Below, piece after piece: positions 4,657 to 13,707 of a stretch of DNA of 30,556 nt. The position numbers were made by a program, and so were the translations under genes. Source of the stretch: a virus. The notes under the pieces were generated by a model. The model was not told where the DNA came from, did no database searches, and saw only the letters and a list, made by a program, of their open reading frames with translations. Position 1 is the first letter of the stretch, and each line of letters opens with the position of its first letter. The stretch is from the IMG/VR virus record IMGVR_UViG_3300013131_000168, positions 1-30,556 of that record; one strand, 5' to 3'.

Positions 4657-5318
4657 TTACTGAAGAGATACGAAATAAAATTTTGCAAATGAAACCTTTC
4701 TATATGCAAAATGCTATACATGGTATTTTTTCGTGGAAAGAGTTGGAACACCTTTTAAATTTTCGACCTGTTGTTAGTGCTCAAAGGTTTCATTTGAATA
4801 TGAATTCTGAACACCAATGGCCCAATCAAGCTTGGTTGTCGGATATAAACACTTGGCCAACAAATTTATTAGAGTTGAGGTTGAAAAAATATTCAGCATA
4901 TTTTCAAGATATGTCTAAAGTGAATGAAAAAATAAATACGATTTGTGGCGAATTAGAAAAAATAACTAGGTTGCCAACAGACGCTCATGTATATTTTTCA
5001 ATTGTTGATGAGGGTTTAGAAAATTCAGGATTTTCACCTCATTGGGATTGGTCTCATAATTTAATTCTTCAGGTAGAAGGAACTTCACAACATAAAATTT
5101 GGAATAAATTAGCTTTAGGTGACGAACCAAGATTAATTGATTCCATAGATGATGAACCAATTATTGATGTTATTATGAATCCTGGAGATATTACATTTAT
5201 TCCAGCAATGATGTACCACCATGTAATTTCTAAGACAAAAAGATTATCTGTAAGTTTTCCAATGAATCCGTCTGATGGTTTGGAGGCTCAAGATAGAACT
5301 TGGATAAAGCTAGTTTGA
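4653..5318 (+). CDS. JmjC/cupin-like Fe(II) oxygenase
   Basis: A 221-residue protein coupled by a 4-base overlap to the epimerase. SPHWDWSHNLILQVEG contains an H-x-D pair (H130, D132). NPGDITFIPAMMYHHV supplies the distal histidine (H189 or H190) and the typical PGD turn. This pattern fits JmjC/cupin 2-oxoglutarate dioxygenases, which include ribosome and tRNA hydroxylases. The substrate cannot be read from the sequence. It is AT-rich, like many added phage genes. Confidence 0.65.
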   Translation: MITEEIRNKILQMKPFYMQNAIHGIFSWKELEHLLNFRPVVSAQRFHLNMNSEHQWPNQAWLSDINTWPTNLLELRLKKYSAYFQDMSKVNEKINTICGELEKITRLPTDAHVYFSIVDEGLENSGFSPHWDWSHNLILQVEGTSQHKIWNKLALGDEPRLIDSIDDEPIIDVIMNPGDITFIPAMMYHHVISKTKRLSVSFPMNPSDGLEAQDRTWIKLV

Positions 5319-5330
5319 CTAAATAAAACG
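5319..5330 (+). promoter_or_regulatory. Late promoter-like box before the exported-protein operon
   Basis: CTAAATAAAACG follows the stop of the oxygenase gene. The core TAAATA resembles the T4-type late -10 element, and the same 11 bases TAAATAAAACG occur again at 17485. It stands 60 bases before the next start codon. Confidence 0.5.
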
Positions 5331-5390
5331 TGGCATATATAATTGGTTTTCGTGGTTGTAATGATTTTGTAATCAATCACAGGGGAAACC

Positions 5391-6674
5391 ATGAAAAAAA
5401 TTCTAGTCGCTATCTTTATGCTTGCGGCTGCTGGTTTTGTAAGTGCTCAAACAACGAATACAAGCACAAGTAGCACCACAAATGGAACTACAACAAATAA
5501 CACAACCTTAATCAATCAAGGTAATGCTACAACTTACGATTCTAAAAGTTTGGTAGACACCAATTCTACTTCAAACAGCACCAGCTCAGTTACAACAAAT
5601 AACGTATCTACAAGCACCAGCACCAACGTAAATACTAGCACAGTCAATAGTACAAGTGTAAATACCAATAATAACATTAATACGAGTACGCAAACGAGCA
5701 CGAACGTTAATACTAACAACAATGTTCAAAGTGGTACCGCTACAAATATCAATGACAACCGAATGTCTGGCTCAGTTACATATAATAACAATAATGTGAA
5801 CACTGGCACCATGACTTATAATAACAATAATGTTAATACCTCTACAAGTTCCAGCACTAGCACAAACACTAACACAAACTACAATGTGAATAGTGGTTCA
5901 ATGACTTACACTAATAATAACGTTAGCACATCCACAAACATCAATAAAAACGAAAATACAGGAACACAAACATTTAATAACAATAATGTCAGCACATCCT
6001 CAAGCACATCTACTAGCGTGAACAAAAATGAAAACACTGGTACAATGACATACAATAATAATAACGTTAATACCTCTACAAGCACGGCTACAAATACGAA
6101 CAACAATGTCCAAACCGGCGATATGACAAATAGGAATATCAATACGACAACGGCTACAACAACCAACAATAATGTACAAACCGGTGACATGACAAATAGG
6201 AATATCAATCAAACTACGGCGACAACAACAAATAACAATTTAAGCACAAGTACCAGTGTCAATCAAAATGTACAAACTGGTGACATGACTAATCGTAATA
6301 TTAATGATACCAATATTACACAAAGAGTTATTCAACCACCACCTACAGCAATCGCACCAGCCATGATGAGTGGCGGCAGCCCTGATTTGTGTACTACAGG
6401 TGTTTCCGGTGCAGCACAAACACAATTCTTAGGTTTTGCTCTTGGCGGTACTCAGCGAGATATGAATTGTGAAAGATTAAAACTTTCTAAAACACTCTAC
6501 GATATGGGTATGAAAGTTGCAGCGGTTGCTACAATGTGCCAGGATCGTCGTGTATTTGATGCAATGATGATGGCTGGAACTCCTTGCCCATTTGAAGGAT
6601 TAATTGGAGAACAGGCTAAAGAGGCTTGGGCAAAAAATCCAGACAAAATGCCAAAATATGTTAAAGAAGGCTAA
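5391..6674 (+). CDS. Exported Asn/Thr-rich repeat protein
   Basis: 427 residues. A clear signal peptide (residues 1-19, cleavage after VSA) is followed by about 300 residues made almost only of N, T, S, V, G and Q. These form imperfect repeats such as TYNNNNVNTST and, near the end, three copies of NVQTGDMTNRNIN about 20-25 residues apart. The C-terminal 100 residues are different: helical, with four cysteines (motifs DLC, MNC, ATMC, TPCPF), suggesting a folded, disulfide-containing domain. The ATG follows AGGGGAAACC. The next gene starts at its stop codon (TAATG). The repeats could form a beta-solenoid or amyloid-like fibre outside the inner membrane; function unknown. Confidence 0.75.
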   Translation: MKKILVAIFMLAAAGFVSAQTTNTSTSSTTNGTTTNNTTLINQGNATTYDSKSLVDTNSTSNSTSSVTTNNVSTSTSTNVNTSTVNSTSVNTNNNINTSTQTSTNVNTNNNVQSGTATNINDNRMSGSVTYNNNNVNTGTMTYNNNNVNTSTSSSTSTNTNTNYNVNSGSMTYTNNNVSTSTNINKNENTGTQTFNNNNVSTSSSTSTSVNKNENTGTMTYNNNNVNTSTSTATNTNNNVQTGDMTNRNINTTTATTTNNNVQTGDMTNRNINQTTATTTNNNLSTSTSVNQNVQTGDMTNRNINDTNITQRVIQPPPTAIAPAMMSGGSPDLCTTGVSGAAQTQFLGFALGGTQRDMNCERLKLSKTLYDMGMKVAAVATMCQDRRVFDAMMMAGTPCPFEGLIGEQAKEAWAKNPDKMPKYVKEG

Positions 6675-9115
6675 TGGAAGAATTCAATCACAAACATTAT
6701 AACTATAAATGGACTAAGGGATTTCTTTTAGCCATTTGTATTGCTTTGCTTTTGCTTTCAGGTGCAGTATTCGCTCAAACTGTCACTGCGGGTTCTATAA
6801 ACACGCCTAGTGGATATAGTATTGATTTGACTACAGGCAATTTAATAGGATATGATAGTAGTCTTAAAACTAATAATGGTGTGACCAGTAGTCTAGGAGG
6901 GTTTGCCGGCAGTTTCAATGCTACTGACGGATACACATTTAGTTATGTAAATGAAACAATAGGTTTTGCTGGAATCAATCTAGGCGGTTTCAATCCAGGA
7001 TATCAAAATACTAGTGCAGTTTTTGTTACTGGCTTCATGTATGGATTAAAATATCGTTTCCCATGTGCAAACAGTATTGGTGGTAGTTGTACTGATACTA
7101 GCGGACCTCAAGATACTCTGCGAGTAGAAATAGGTTACTATCCATATTCAGGAGCACCAGATTTTAGAATTCACCAACTTGGCTTAAAGAATCAGACTGA
7201 TGGTAATTCTGCTTACAACCCCACATGGCAACAATTAGCAGAGACTTATACTTTTAGTGGTGCAAAACCTTTAGCCCAAGCAGGCGCTGTGAATATGTCT
7301 ATTATCGGCCAAGATGCTGGTTTTTGGGCTTGCTTAATGCCAGACTGTTATGGTCCTCAAGTCAAAGACGCATACATTAGAGCAAACTATAGCGTTGATC
7401 CTTGCATGTTAAATCCTGCATATAATCCTTCCTGCCCCGGATTTGCTTCAGTTCTTCAAGGCGCACAAAGTCCATTATTCTTTCATAGTTATAACATTGC
7501 TCAATCTTTACCTCATATAGGCGGCGGTGTCCAATTACACGGTTATGACTATGGATTTAATTGGTGGAACTACGGGGCTTGCTATAACACCTTTCTATTC
7601 TGGTGTACCGATTGGCGTACAGATGGAGGAGGTAATATTAATTTTAGAATAAGTGACAAACTTAATAATACTATGTTCTCTGATGTACAATATGTCGCAG
7701 GTAATAATTCTGGTGGTAGTTATTCTAATCGATTCATTTTTACAGAAAGTATGAATAGTTTGGATATGGGTAATATTCAATGGTGGGCTAGTAACGTCTG
7801 GAATCATTTTGGATTTGCAGGTTGGACCAGACCCATATGGACACCAGATCCATGCTACGATCAACCATTGTACAGTAAAAATTGTTCTAACTTTGATGCT
7901 GAAATTAAACGACTTGCTGACCAACAAAATCAAATTCAAAAAGATTCTTTAGATAAAACTGTAGCCAATATATCGACAACTTCACCGACACCTAGTGGTT
8001 CAGTTACTAATACCGTAACGGATGCAAATACAACTAGTCCAACAGTATCAACTACTACAACAGTTACAACAAGTGATACATCAACTACTACGACCTCTCC
8101 AAAATCTACAAGTACAACTACGACAACAGACGCAGTAGCGCAAAGAGATTCTGGATCACAATCAAATCAGACGGCAACAAGAACTGAAGGTGTAAGAGAA
8201 ACTAATACAACATCATTTGCTTTATCATTGATTAGTAGAAACCAAGAACGTGAAACAAATATAGCAATGCAAGCAAGTCAAAATGCCATTCGAGAAGGCG
8301 AACAAAGAGGTATGCAATCAATGAGGCAGGCTGAAAGAATGGTTATGGATCAGCAACAAAGACAAAATCAACTTAACGGTATGATGCCTGAGCAAACAAG
8401 CACCAATACAGAATTCAAAGTGCAAAATCAAAATAATTCTTTGGCTATGTTGGTGCCTCCACCAGTAACTTCAGTGGTGCAAATTCAAGTATTACCTAAC
8501 TTTGCAAACGCTCAACTTTCACGACAAAGCAATAGTCAAGCAGCACATCATGTAGACAATATTACTAATTCAGCAAGTGTTTTTAATGTAGCAGCACCAA
8601 CAACACAAACTCAAATAGCGTTGGCTCCAGTTACATCTGTTCCAATTACTACGCAAGCACAAGTTGCATCGGTAGTATCTGTTACACCTTTGAATATACA
8701 ACAACAGCCTATTCAACAAGTAGCAATTACAAGAGATGATACAGTTACCAAATATGAAATAAAAGATACAACCGCTGCACAGACCAATTTTGTAACAGAT
8801 AAAACAAATCCTATAACTGATTTGATTGAAAATAATAAACCTGTAATGTCTTCATCACAAACACAAACAAACACACAACAGGTTAAATCTAATGTGCAAG
8901 ACAACGATGCAGCCGCAGGAGTTTCTATTGCTAATATTGCTAGGACTCCTGTCGGTTTCAATTCTTACATGGTGGCTTTGACTGATGCGGCGTTTTATGC
9001 GCCCAAAGAAATTTATCGTAATCAGAAAACAGTAGATAATGCTAGAGCATTAAGACAATTGGCGAGTGACAGACTACACCAACAAATGGTGGATCAACAA
9101 TACTTACCGAGGTAG
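6674..9115 (+). CDS. Large exported protein with Thr-rich linker
   Basis: 813 residues. An N-terminal hydrophobic segment (about 16-35, ending VFAQ) is a signal peptide or anchor. Residues about 36-420 look like a beta-rich domain, with many G, Y and W and paired cysteine motifs such as DPCMLNPAYNPSC and DPCYDQ. A Thr/Ser-rich linker (about 430-500) and a Gln/Asn-rich helical part follow. The last 45 residues (VDNARALRQLASDRLHQQM) look like a conserved C-terminal helical motif. It is translationally coupled to the repeat protein before it. It may be a surface or virion-associated adhesin; no family was recognised with certainty. Confidence 0.75.
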   Translation: MEEFNHKHYNYKWTKGFLLAICIALLLLSGAVFAQTVTAGSINTPSGYSIDLTTGNLIGYDSSLKTNNGVTSSLGGFAGSFNATDGYTFSYVNETIGFAGINLGGFNPGYQNTSAVFVTGFMYGLKYRFPCANSIGGSCTDTSGPQDTLRVEIGYYPYSGAPDFRIHQLGLKNQTDGNSAYNPTWQQLAETYTFSGAKPLAQAGAVNMSIIGQDAGFWACLMPDCYGPQVKDAYIRANYSVDPCMLNPAYNPSCPGFASVLQGAQSPLFFHSYNIAQSLPHIGGGVQLHGYDYGFNWWNYGACYNTFLFWCTDWRTDGGGNINFRISDKLNNTMFSDVQYVAGNNSGGSYSNRFIFTESMNSLDMGNIQWWASNVWNHFGFAGWTRPIWTPDPCYDQPLYSKNCSNFDAEIKRLADQQNQIQKDSLDKTVANISTTSPTPSGSVTNTVTDANTTSPTVSTTTTVTTSDTSTTTTSPKSTSTTTTTDAVAQRDSGSQSNQTATRTEGVRETNTTSFALSLISRNQERETNIAMQASQNAIREGEQRGMQSMRQAERMVMDQQQRQNQLNGMMPEQTSTNTEFKVQNQNNSLAMLVPPPVTSVVQIQVLPNFANAQLSRQSNSQAAHHVDNITNSASVFNVAAPTTQTQIALAPVTSVPITTQAQVASVVSVTPLNIQQQPIQQVAITRDDTVTKYEIKDTTAAQTNFVTDKTNPITDLIENNKPVMSSSQTQTNTQQVKSNVQDNDAAAGVSIANIARTPVGFNSYMVALTDAAFYAPKEIYRNQKTVDNARALRQLASDRLHQQMVDQQYLPR

Positions 9116-9117
9116 AA

Positions 9118-9771
9118 ATGCCAGAAGAAATCAAAGATGTAAATAAGAAGATAGACGAAGCCGAAGCCGCAGTTAAAAAATACGCAAGTAAAGACACCGT
9201 TATTAGTATCGGCGGTTACGAATTCACTCCGGCGAAATTGATGGTAGCCTTCACACTAGTATCATCAATTCTAGGTGGACTGTATGGAACTTTTGAGGTT
9301 TATAAAGACTATATGGGAATGAAAAAGAAGATTGCTGAGTATGTTGCACCAGATTTGAGTGAATTTGATAAGCGTTTGGCTTTGATTGAGGAAAACGCAT
9401 CTAAAACACAAAAGGCGGTTCAAGAAGGTTCAGACAAAACAGCCGAATACACAAGGGATATAAAGAATGACCTTAAAAACGATATACGAAGAATTGAAAA
9501 AACAGTTGAAGAAGTTGAGCGCAGCAATAAGTCTCAGCAAAGAGAAATTGATAGAACTGTTGCAGAAGTTAAAACAGAAGTAAGGTCTATCCAAAAATCT
9601 GCTGATGCTTCAATGAACAATGCGACGAAGGAAATGAACCGTATGGCCGCAGAAAATACTAGGGCTATTACTGCAAACAATAAAGAAGTGGATGCTAAAT
9701 TGAAAGCACTAGATAGGAAGATTAGTGAAGACTTGAAGAAGGCTTTAGATAACCCACTGGCGAACAAATGA
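9118..9771 (+). CDS. Membrane-anchored coiled-coil protein
   Basis: 217 residues, starting two bases after the previous stop. A transmembrane helix (about residues 38-60, LMVAFTLVSSILGGLYGTF) follows a short charged N-terminus. Residues about 80-210 are strongly charged with heptad-like spacing, predicting a long coiled coil. Its place among exported and membrane proteins suggests an envelope-spanning assembly. Function unknown. Confidence 0.75.
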   Translation: MPEEIKDVNKKIDEAEAAVKKYASKDTVISIGGYEFTPAKLMVAFTLVSSILGGLYGTFEVYKDYMGMKKKIAEYVAPDLSEFDKRLALIEENASKTQKAVQEGSDKTAEYTRDIKNDLKNDIRRIEKTVEEVERSNKSQQREIDRTVAEVKTEVRSIQKSADASMNNATKEMNRMAAENTRAITANNKEVDAKLKALDRKISEDLKKALDNPLANK

Positions 9772-9992
9772 GCAAACAGAAAGAACTTGAGTTAGAATTA
9801 GAACAATGTAAGATAGAAATAATGAAGTACCAGGAACTTTCAGATAAAAAAGCATCTGTAGAAGTTCCTGGTGTGAAGGTTGTTGTGACTAAAGAAGATA
9901 ACTGGGATGTTGTGGGTATGATACTTGTCTTAGTCTTAGGCACTTACATTGGAGTTAAAATTATAAATCGTTTTTTTAAGGACGCAAAATGA
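9768..9992 (+). CDS. Small membrane protein (74 aa)
   Basis: Overlaps the previous stop by four bases (ATGA). A charged N-terminal helix (KELELELEQCK) is followed by a C-terminal transmembrane segment (VVGMILVLVLGTYIGVKII) and a basic tail. Conserved coupling on both sides puts it in the same operon. Function unknown. Confidence 0.75.
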   Translation: MSKQKELELELEQCKIEIMKYQELSDKKASVEVPGVKVVVTKEDNWDVVGMILVLVLGTYIGVKIINRFFKDAK

Positions 9993-10510
9993 CTGAAGAG
10001 AAAAAAACACCAACTAGAAGTGAACGTGAAGCGGCTATTAAAGATAAGGCTGGTTTTGTTATTGTATTTTTAGCTGCAATTTTGGCTATCAACACCATGA
10101 TTGGTGGTTCAAACTCTAGCAAAATTCAAAACAATACCATACAAGCTAATAACATGTGGGCATGGTATCAAGCAAAAAATGTGCGTGGTGTATTGTATGA
10201 AATTAATGCTGCTGAAACTAACAATAAAGACAATAAAGAAAAGTTTCTCGCTGAAGCCAAACGAATGAGTGATGATAAGAAAGAAATCATGGAAAAAGCT
10301 AAGGCACTGGAAGCTGAACGTGATACTGCAAAACAGAAATCTCCTTGGTTTACTTGGGGCGGCAGTATTTTACAAATTAGTATTGTTCTATTAACTGCTA
10401 GTATTCTAGCTGCAAGTATGCCCATGTTTTATGTTAGCACAATAGTTGGTGCCGTCGGTTCTTTGATTGTTAGTCAAGCTCTGTGGATGTGGATCCCTTG
10501 GACAATTTGA
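9989..10510 (+). CDS. DUF4337-like membrane protein
   Basis: 173 residues, again with a 4-base overlap. It has one transmembrane helix near residues 22-40, a charged middle region with MWAWYQAKNVRGVLYE, and two hydrophobic helices at the C-terminus (about 127-170). The WxYQAK motif and helix pattern resemble the DUF4337 family, whose function is not known. It is the last gene of the 5391-10510 operon. Confidence 0.75.
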   Translation: MTEEKKTPTRSEREAAIKDKAGFVIVFLAAILAINTMIGGSNSSKIQNNTIQANNMWAWYQAKNVRGVLYEINAAETNNKDNKEKFLAEAKRMSDDKKEIMEKAKALEAERDTAKQKSPWFTWGGSILQISIVLLTASILAASMPMFYVSTIVGAVGSLIVSQALWMWIPWTI

Positions 10511-10601
10511 TTTTTGATTTTTGGGTAAGAATGTGGATCAATTGTCTATATTTGCCGTATTATATTATGGCAAACATTGAACCACCTAAGAAGACCTGCC
10601 C

Positions 10602-10630
10602 TTGACAAATGGTTTTCGTTGTGTTATACT
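10602..10630 (+). promoter_or_regulatory. Sigma70-type promoter
   Basis: TTGACA (10602-10607), 17-base spacer, TATACT (10625-10630). This is a near-consensus early promoter 30 bases before the start codon at 10660. The 149-base gap it lies in holds nothing else I recognise. Confidence 0.85.
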
Positions 10631-10659
10631 GACGATTCAAATGATGAAAAGGAACTCTA

Positions 10660-11721
10660 ATGGCTCGTGCCCGTGTGATAGTAGATACCGAACCAAAAAT
10701 TTCCGGTGAATTAACACAATCTGAACTTACCTCAACCTTATCATGGTATTCACAAAACAAGGATCGCAAGGATTCACTAAAGTATGCGGCAGATTATTTA
10801 AAGAAACACCACAAAATAACTGCCGCATCATCGCTCAAATCTAAAGGTTCCACATTCGGTTTCATTTGCCGTATCCTTTCAAACGGTGGACTTTTGCCTG
10901 CTGAGAATCAGACTTGGTTTGATAAAGAACTCGGCGAAATTAAACAAGAAAGTTTGTCTGAAAAACCTGTACAAGTTTCAGACAAAAATGTAATCAATAT
11001 TCAAGAACGAGTGAGAGAAAAGGCCTCTGAATGTATTGGTGAACTTGAAGGTCAAATTGATGACCTGATTCTTTCATCATTCAAAGCTAACTCTTCACCT
11101 TATGCTGTGTTTCATCGGCTTGCTCTGAAAGGTGCTCATGTTAAGTATGTAGCCGACCATTTCAAGACCAAAAGACAAGAGTTTGACTTTGTGCTAAATA
11201 CTGATGATAAAGATGTAAAAGAGGGGTATTCTAACTTTTCAAAACCACAACTAAAGAAGTTAGTTGCATATTGTGACCAAGTAATTTTGGATTGTGGTAG
11301 AGTTTCTGAAGACTCTGTGAAAAGTCGGAAACCGAGAAAGCGTAAAGTTAAAACACCGGAACAAATTCTAGCAAAAGTTAAAATTTGTGAAGCATTTGAA
11401 GAATTGAATTTGAAGTCCATTGATGTAAAATCTATCTTAGGAGCTACGCAATTATGGGTGTACAACACAAAGTACCGCAAAGTAGGATGTTATCAAGCCG
11501 AAGATGCTGGTGGTTTTACAGTCAAAGGGACAACGATTCTAAACTTCAACGAGAGCAAATCTATACAGAAGAAGTTGCGAAAGCCCGAGGTCTCCTTGCC
11601 CCAGTTACTAAGCGCAGGTAAGGTATTTCTTCGTAATTTTATGGAGAGTATTCGTGCTGTTGAAAGTCCATTGAATGGCCGTTTGAACGAAGATATTATT
11701 TTACTGAAAGTTACAAAATGA
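10660..11721 (+). CDS. Conserved phage protein of unknown function (353 aa)
   Basis: The ATG follows AAAGGAAC and a strong early promoter. The C-terminal third is the most family-like part, with YQAEDAGGFTVKGTTILNF and NGRLNEDIILLKV; I have seen similar strings in T4-type phages without an assigned role. A Lys/Arg-rich stretch near residues 222-232 (KSRKPRKRKVK) could bind nucleic acid. The next gene overlaps by four bases. No catalytic motif is evident. Confidence 0.75.
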   Translation: MARARVIVDTEPKISGELTQSELTSTLSWYSQNKDRKDSLKYAADYLKKHHKITAASSLKSKGSTFGFICRILSNGGLLPAENQTWFDKELGEIKQESLSEKPVQVSDKNVINIQERVREKASECIGELEGQIDDLILSSFKANSSPYAVFHRLALKGAHVKYVADHFKTKRQEFDFVLNTDDKDVKEGYSNFSKPQLKKLVAYCDQVILDCGRVSEDSVKSRKPRKRKVKTPEQILAKVKICEAFEELNLKSIDVKSILGATQLWVYNTKYRKVGCYQAEDAGGFTVKGTTILNFNESKSIQKKLRKPEVSLPQLLSAGKVFLRNFMESIRAVESPLNGRLNEDIILLKVTK

Positions 11722-12176
11722 CAATTTATTATAATGATGACCGTGACTATGCTGAAATCATTGAAGGGTGGATTCGTGAGTTTATTTCCACGATGGATGA
11801 AGATGAATATTTACGTCCAGGAAATGATTCGGGTGAAGCTCCTGCCGGTGTGAAAATCATCTTTGATGGTTTTGGTGATTTAGAAACTGAAGATGAAAAT
11901 GGTGAATATGTGTATGAAGAAGGCGGCAATAAAGAGATGAAGTCTTTTGCTGTCTTCATTCATAAAAATTCATTGACCGAAGATTTTCCACCACATGAGC
12001 AAACACCATGGGCTCTGATACATAGACCAAAAGAGGAAGTTTGTATTTGGGCATGGTATGATGAAAATGCCGATGATGTGGATATCATTCCGTTTGAAGA
12101 CAACAACTCTACCCAATTAGACCACAAATTAGTTACCGATTTGATTTTTGCGATACATAAAAGAGAGGTACTTTAA
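11718..12176 (+). CDS. Acidic protein of unknown function (152 aa)
   Basis: Overlaps the previous gene by four bases (ATGA) and the next by one (TAATG), so it is part of one operon. It is very rich in Asp and Glu, with no signal peptide or membrane segment. A highly acidic small early phage protein could be a DNA mimic or inhibitor, but no motif supports a specific role. Confidence 0.65.
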   Translation: MTIYYNDDRDYAEIIEGWIREFISTMDEDEYLRPGNDSGEAPAGVKIIFDGFGDLETEDENGEYVYEEGGNKEMKSFAVFIHKNSLTEDFPPHEQTPWALIHRPKEEVCIWAWYDENADDVDIIPFEDNNSTQLDHKLVTDLIFAIHKREVL

Positions 12177-12799
12177 TGATACTTAAAGACATGTTTTCAC
12201 TTTTTCCTGTGCCAGTTGGTGTTTATGTAGATGATTTTGGTTTAACAAAAGAGGAAGTGGAATTTATAGAAAATCTTGAAAAAAAAGATAATCTGTTTAA
12301 TAAAGTGAGTGTAGATGATTATATCTTTAAAAGAAAAGAGTTGAGTAGAATATCTAATCTTTGTGAAGAAGTGGTTAACAATTTTTTTGAAAAAATTTAT
12401 TGTCCGAAAGAGTCTTGCAAATTGAAAATCACTCAATCTTGGGCTAACTATACTTCACAAAAACAATCGCATCATAAACATAAACATCCAAATAGTTTTA
12501 TTAGTGGAGTTTTTTACATCAGTGTGAAGGAAGAATTAGATAAAATTAGATTTTTTAAAAGTAAAAACTCAGTTGAAGATGTTTTTCATGTTCCTATGAG
12601 AGAAAATAGTTTTAATGTTTGGAATAGTGAATCTTGGTGGCTACCGGTTAAAACCGGTACGATTTTTTGTTTCCATAGTGATTTAGAACACTGTGTTGAC
12701 ATTGTTGATGATGAACATGTTAGAACTAGTATAGCTTTTAATACTTTTTTCTCGGGGAAAATTGGATCAGGAAGATCATTAACGGAACTGGTAATTTAG
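12176..12799 (+). CDS. 2-oxoglutarate/Fe(II) oxygenase-like protein
   Basis: 207 residues. HHKHKHPNSFISGVFYI (99-115) and a distal EHCVDIVDDEHVRTSIAFN (171-189) resemble the 2OG-FeII_Oxy_5 group (TIGR02466), in which a His-rich strand, a distal His and an Arg bind iron and 2-oxoglutarate. The usual HxD carboxylate is not obvious, so activity is uncertain. Its start overlaps the stop of the acidic gene by one base (TAATG). Confidence 0.65.
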   Translation: MILKDMFSLFPVPVGVYVDDFGLTKEEVEFIENLEKKDNLFNKVSVDDYIFKRKELSRISNLCEEVVNNFFEKIYCPKESCKLKITQSWANYTSQKQSHHKHKHPNSFISGVFYISVKEELDKIRFFKSKNSVEDVFHVPMRENSFNVWNSESWWLPVKTGTIFCFHSDLEHCVDIVDDEHVRTSIAFNTFFSGKIGSGRSLTELVI

Positions 12800-12829
12800 T
12801 AAAATATTACCGCATTGTCACGATAATGG

Positions 12830-12838
12830 TGTTATACT
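12830..12838 (+). promoter_or_regulatory. Extended -10 promoter before RNase H
   Basis: TGTTATACT: a TATACT hexamer (12833-12838) with an extended TG one base upstream and no good -35. It lies only 10 bases before the ATG at 12848, so the leader would be very short. Confidence 0.45.
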
Positions 12839-12847
12839 GAGCACACT

Positions 12848-13696
12848 ATGATTATATTTGACTACCAACAAATCGCAATTTCTAATCTGATGGAACAGAT
12901 TGGATCGTCTAAAACTCCTGTGGATGAAGGTCTAGTTCGCCACATGATTTTAAACACCATTCGTACCTATGTAAAGAAATTCAAAGAGTCCCACGGGCCC
13001 GAAGTGATTATCGCATGTGACAATCGTAATTACTGGCGCCGTGATTATTTTCCACACTACAAGGCCGGCCGAAAGAAAGCTCGTGCAGCATCCGGGCATG
13101 ATTGGTCTTCTATCTTTGAATCACTAAATAAAATCCGTGAAGAACTTAAGGAGAGCTCACCGTATAAAGTGATTGATGTTGAAGGTGCCGAAGCCGATGA
13201 TGTTATTGGCACATTGGTACAGAAATACGCAGCAACCGAAAAGGTTATGATTCTTTCCAGTGATAAAGACTTTGCTCAGCTTCAACGTTATCCAAATGTA
13301 GAACAGTTTTCACCTATTCTCAAGAAATTCATTAAAGAACCTTTCCCTTTGGTACAACTTAAACAGCTAATCATACGTGGCGACAAAGGCGATGGGATTC
13401 CTAACATTCTTTCTTCTGATGATATTTTTGTGGTGGGTGGTAGACAGAAACCTATAACCGAATCCAAAATTATCAAATGGATCAATCAAGACCCGAAAGA
13501 GTTTTGTAATGATGAGATGTTTAGAAATTTCTCTCGGAACGAATTGATGATTGACCTCACAAAAGTACCGACCGAACTCAAAGAAAAAATACTAAATACA
13601 TATGAAAGCTCTAAAGGTAAAACAAAACAAGAGTTTATGAATTACATGATCGCCAATCGTCTAAAAAATCTGATTGAAGTGGCGCACGAATTTTAA
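12848..13696 (+). CDS. rnh: RNase H / 5'-3' exonuclease (T4 Rnh-like)
   Basis: 282 residues, FEN/PIN-type 5' nuclease that removes RNA primers from lagging-strand fragments. The metal-binding acidic residues are in the expected places: D5 in MIIFDY, D58 in ACDNRNYWRR, the cluster EGAEADDVIG (E112-D118), SSDKDF (D139, D141) and RGDKGDGIP (D179, D182). Length and motif order match T4 RNase H (about 305 residues). It belongs to the replication set with gp59 and gp32 further on. Confidence 0.9.
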   Translation: MIIFDYQQIAISNLMEQIGSSKTPVDEGLVRHMILNTIRTYVKKFKESHGPEVIIACDNRNYWRRDYFPHYKAGRKKARAASGHDWSSIFESLNKIREELKESSPYKVIDVEGAEADDVIGTLVQKYAATEKVMILSSDKDFAQLQRYPNVEQFSPILKKFIKEPFPLVQLKQLIIRGDKGDGIPNILSSDDIFVVGGRQKPITESKIIKWINQDPKEFCNDEMFRNFSRNELMIDLTKVPTELKEKILNTYESSKGKTKQEFMNYMIANRLKNLIEVAHEF

Positions 13697-13707
13697 TTGA
13701 GAATAAT

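Noticed and set aside
5534-6425. Long minus-strand frames opposite the Asn/Thr repeat gene
   Set aside because: They are mirror images of the low-complexity ACA/AAT repeats and encode only Leu/Val runs.
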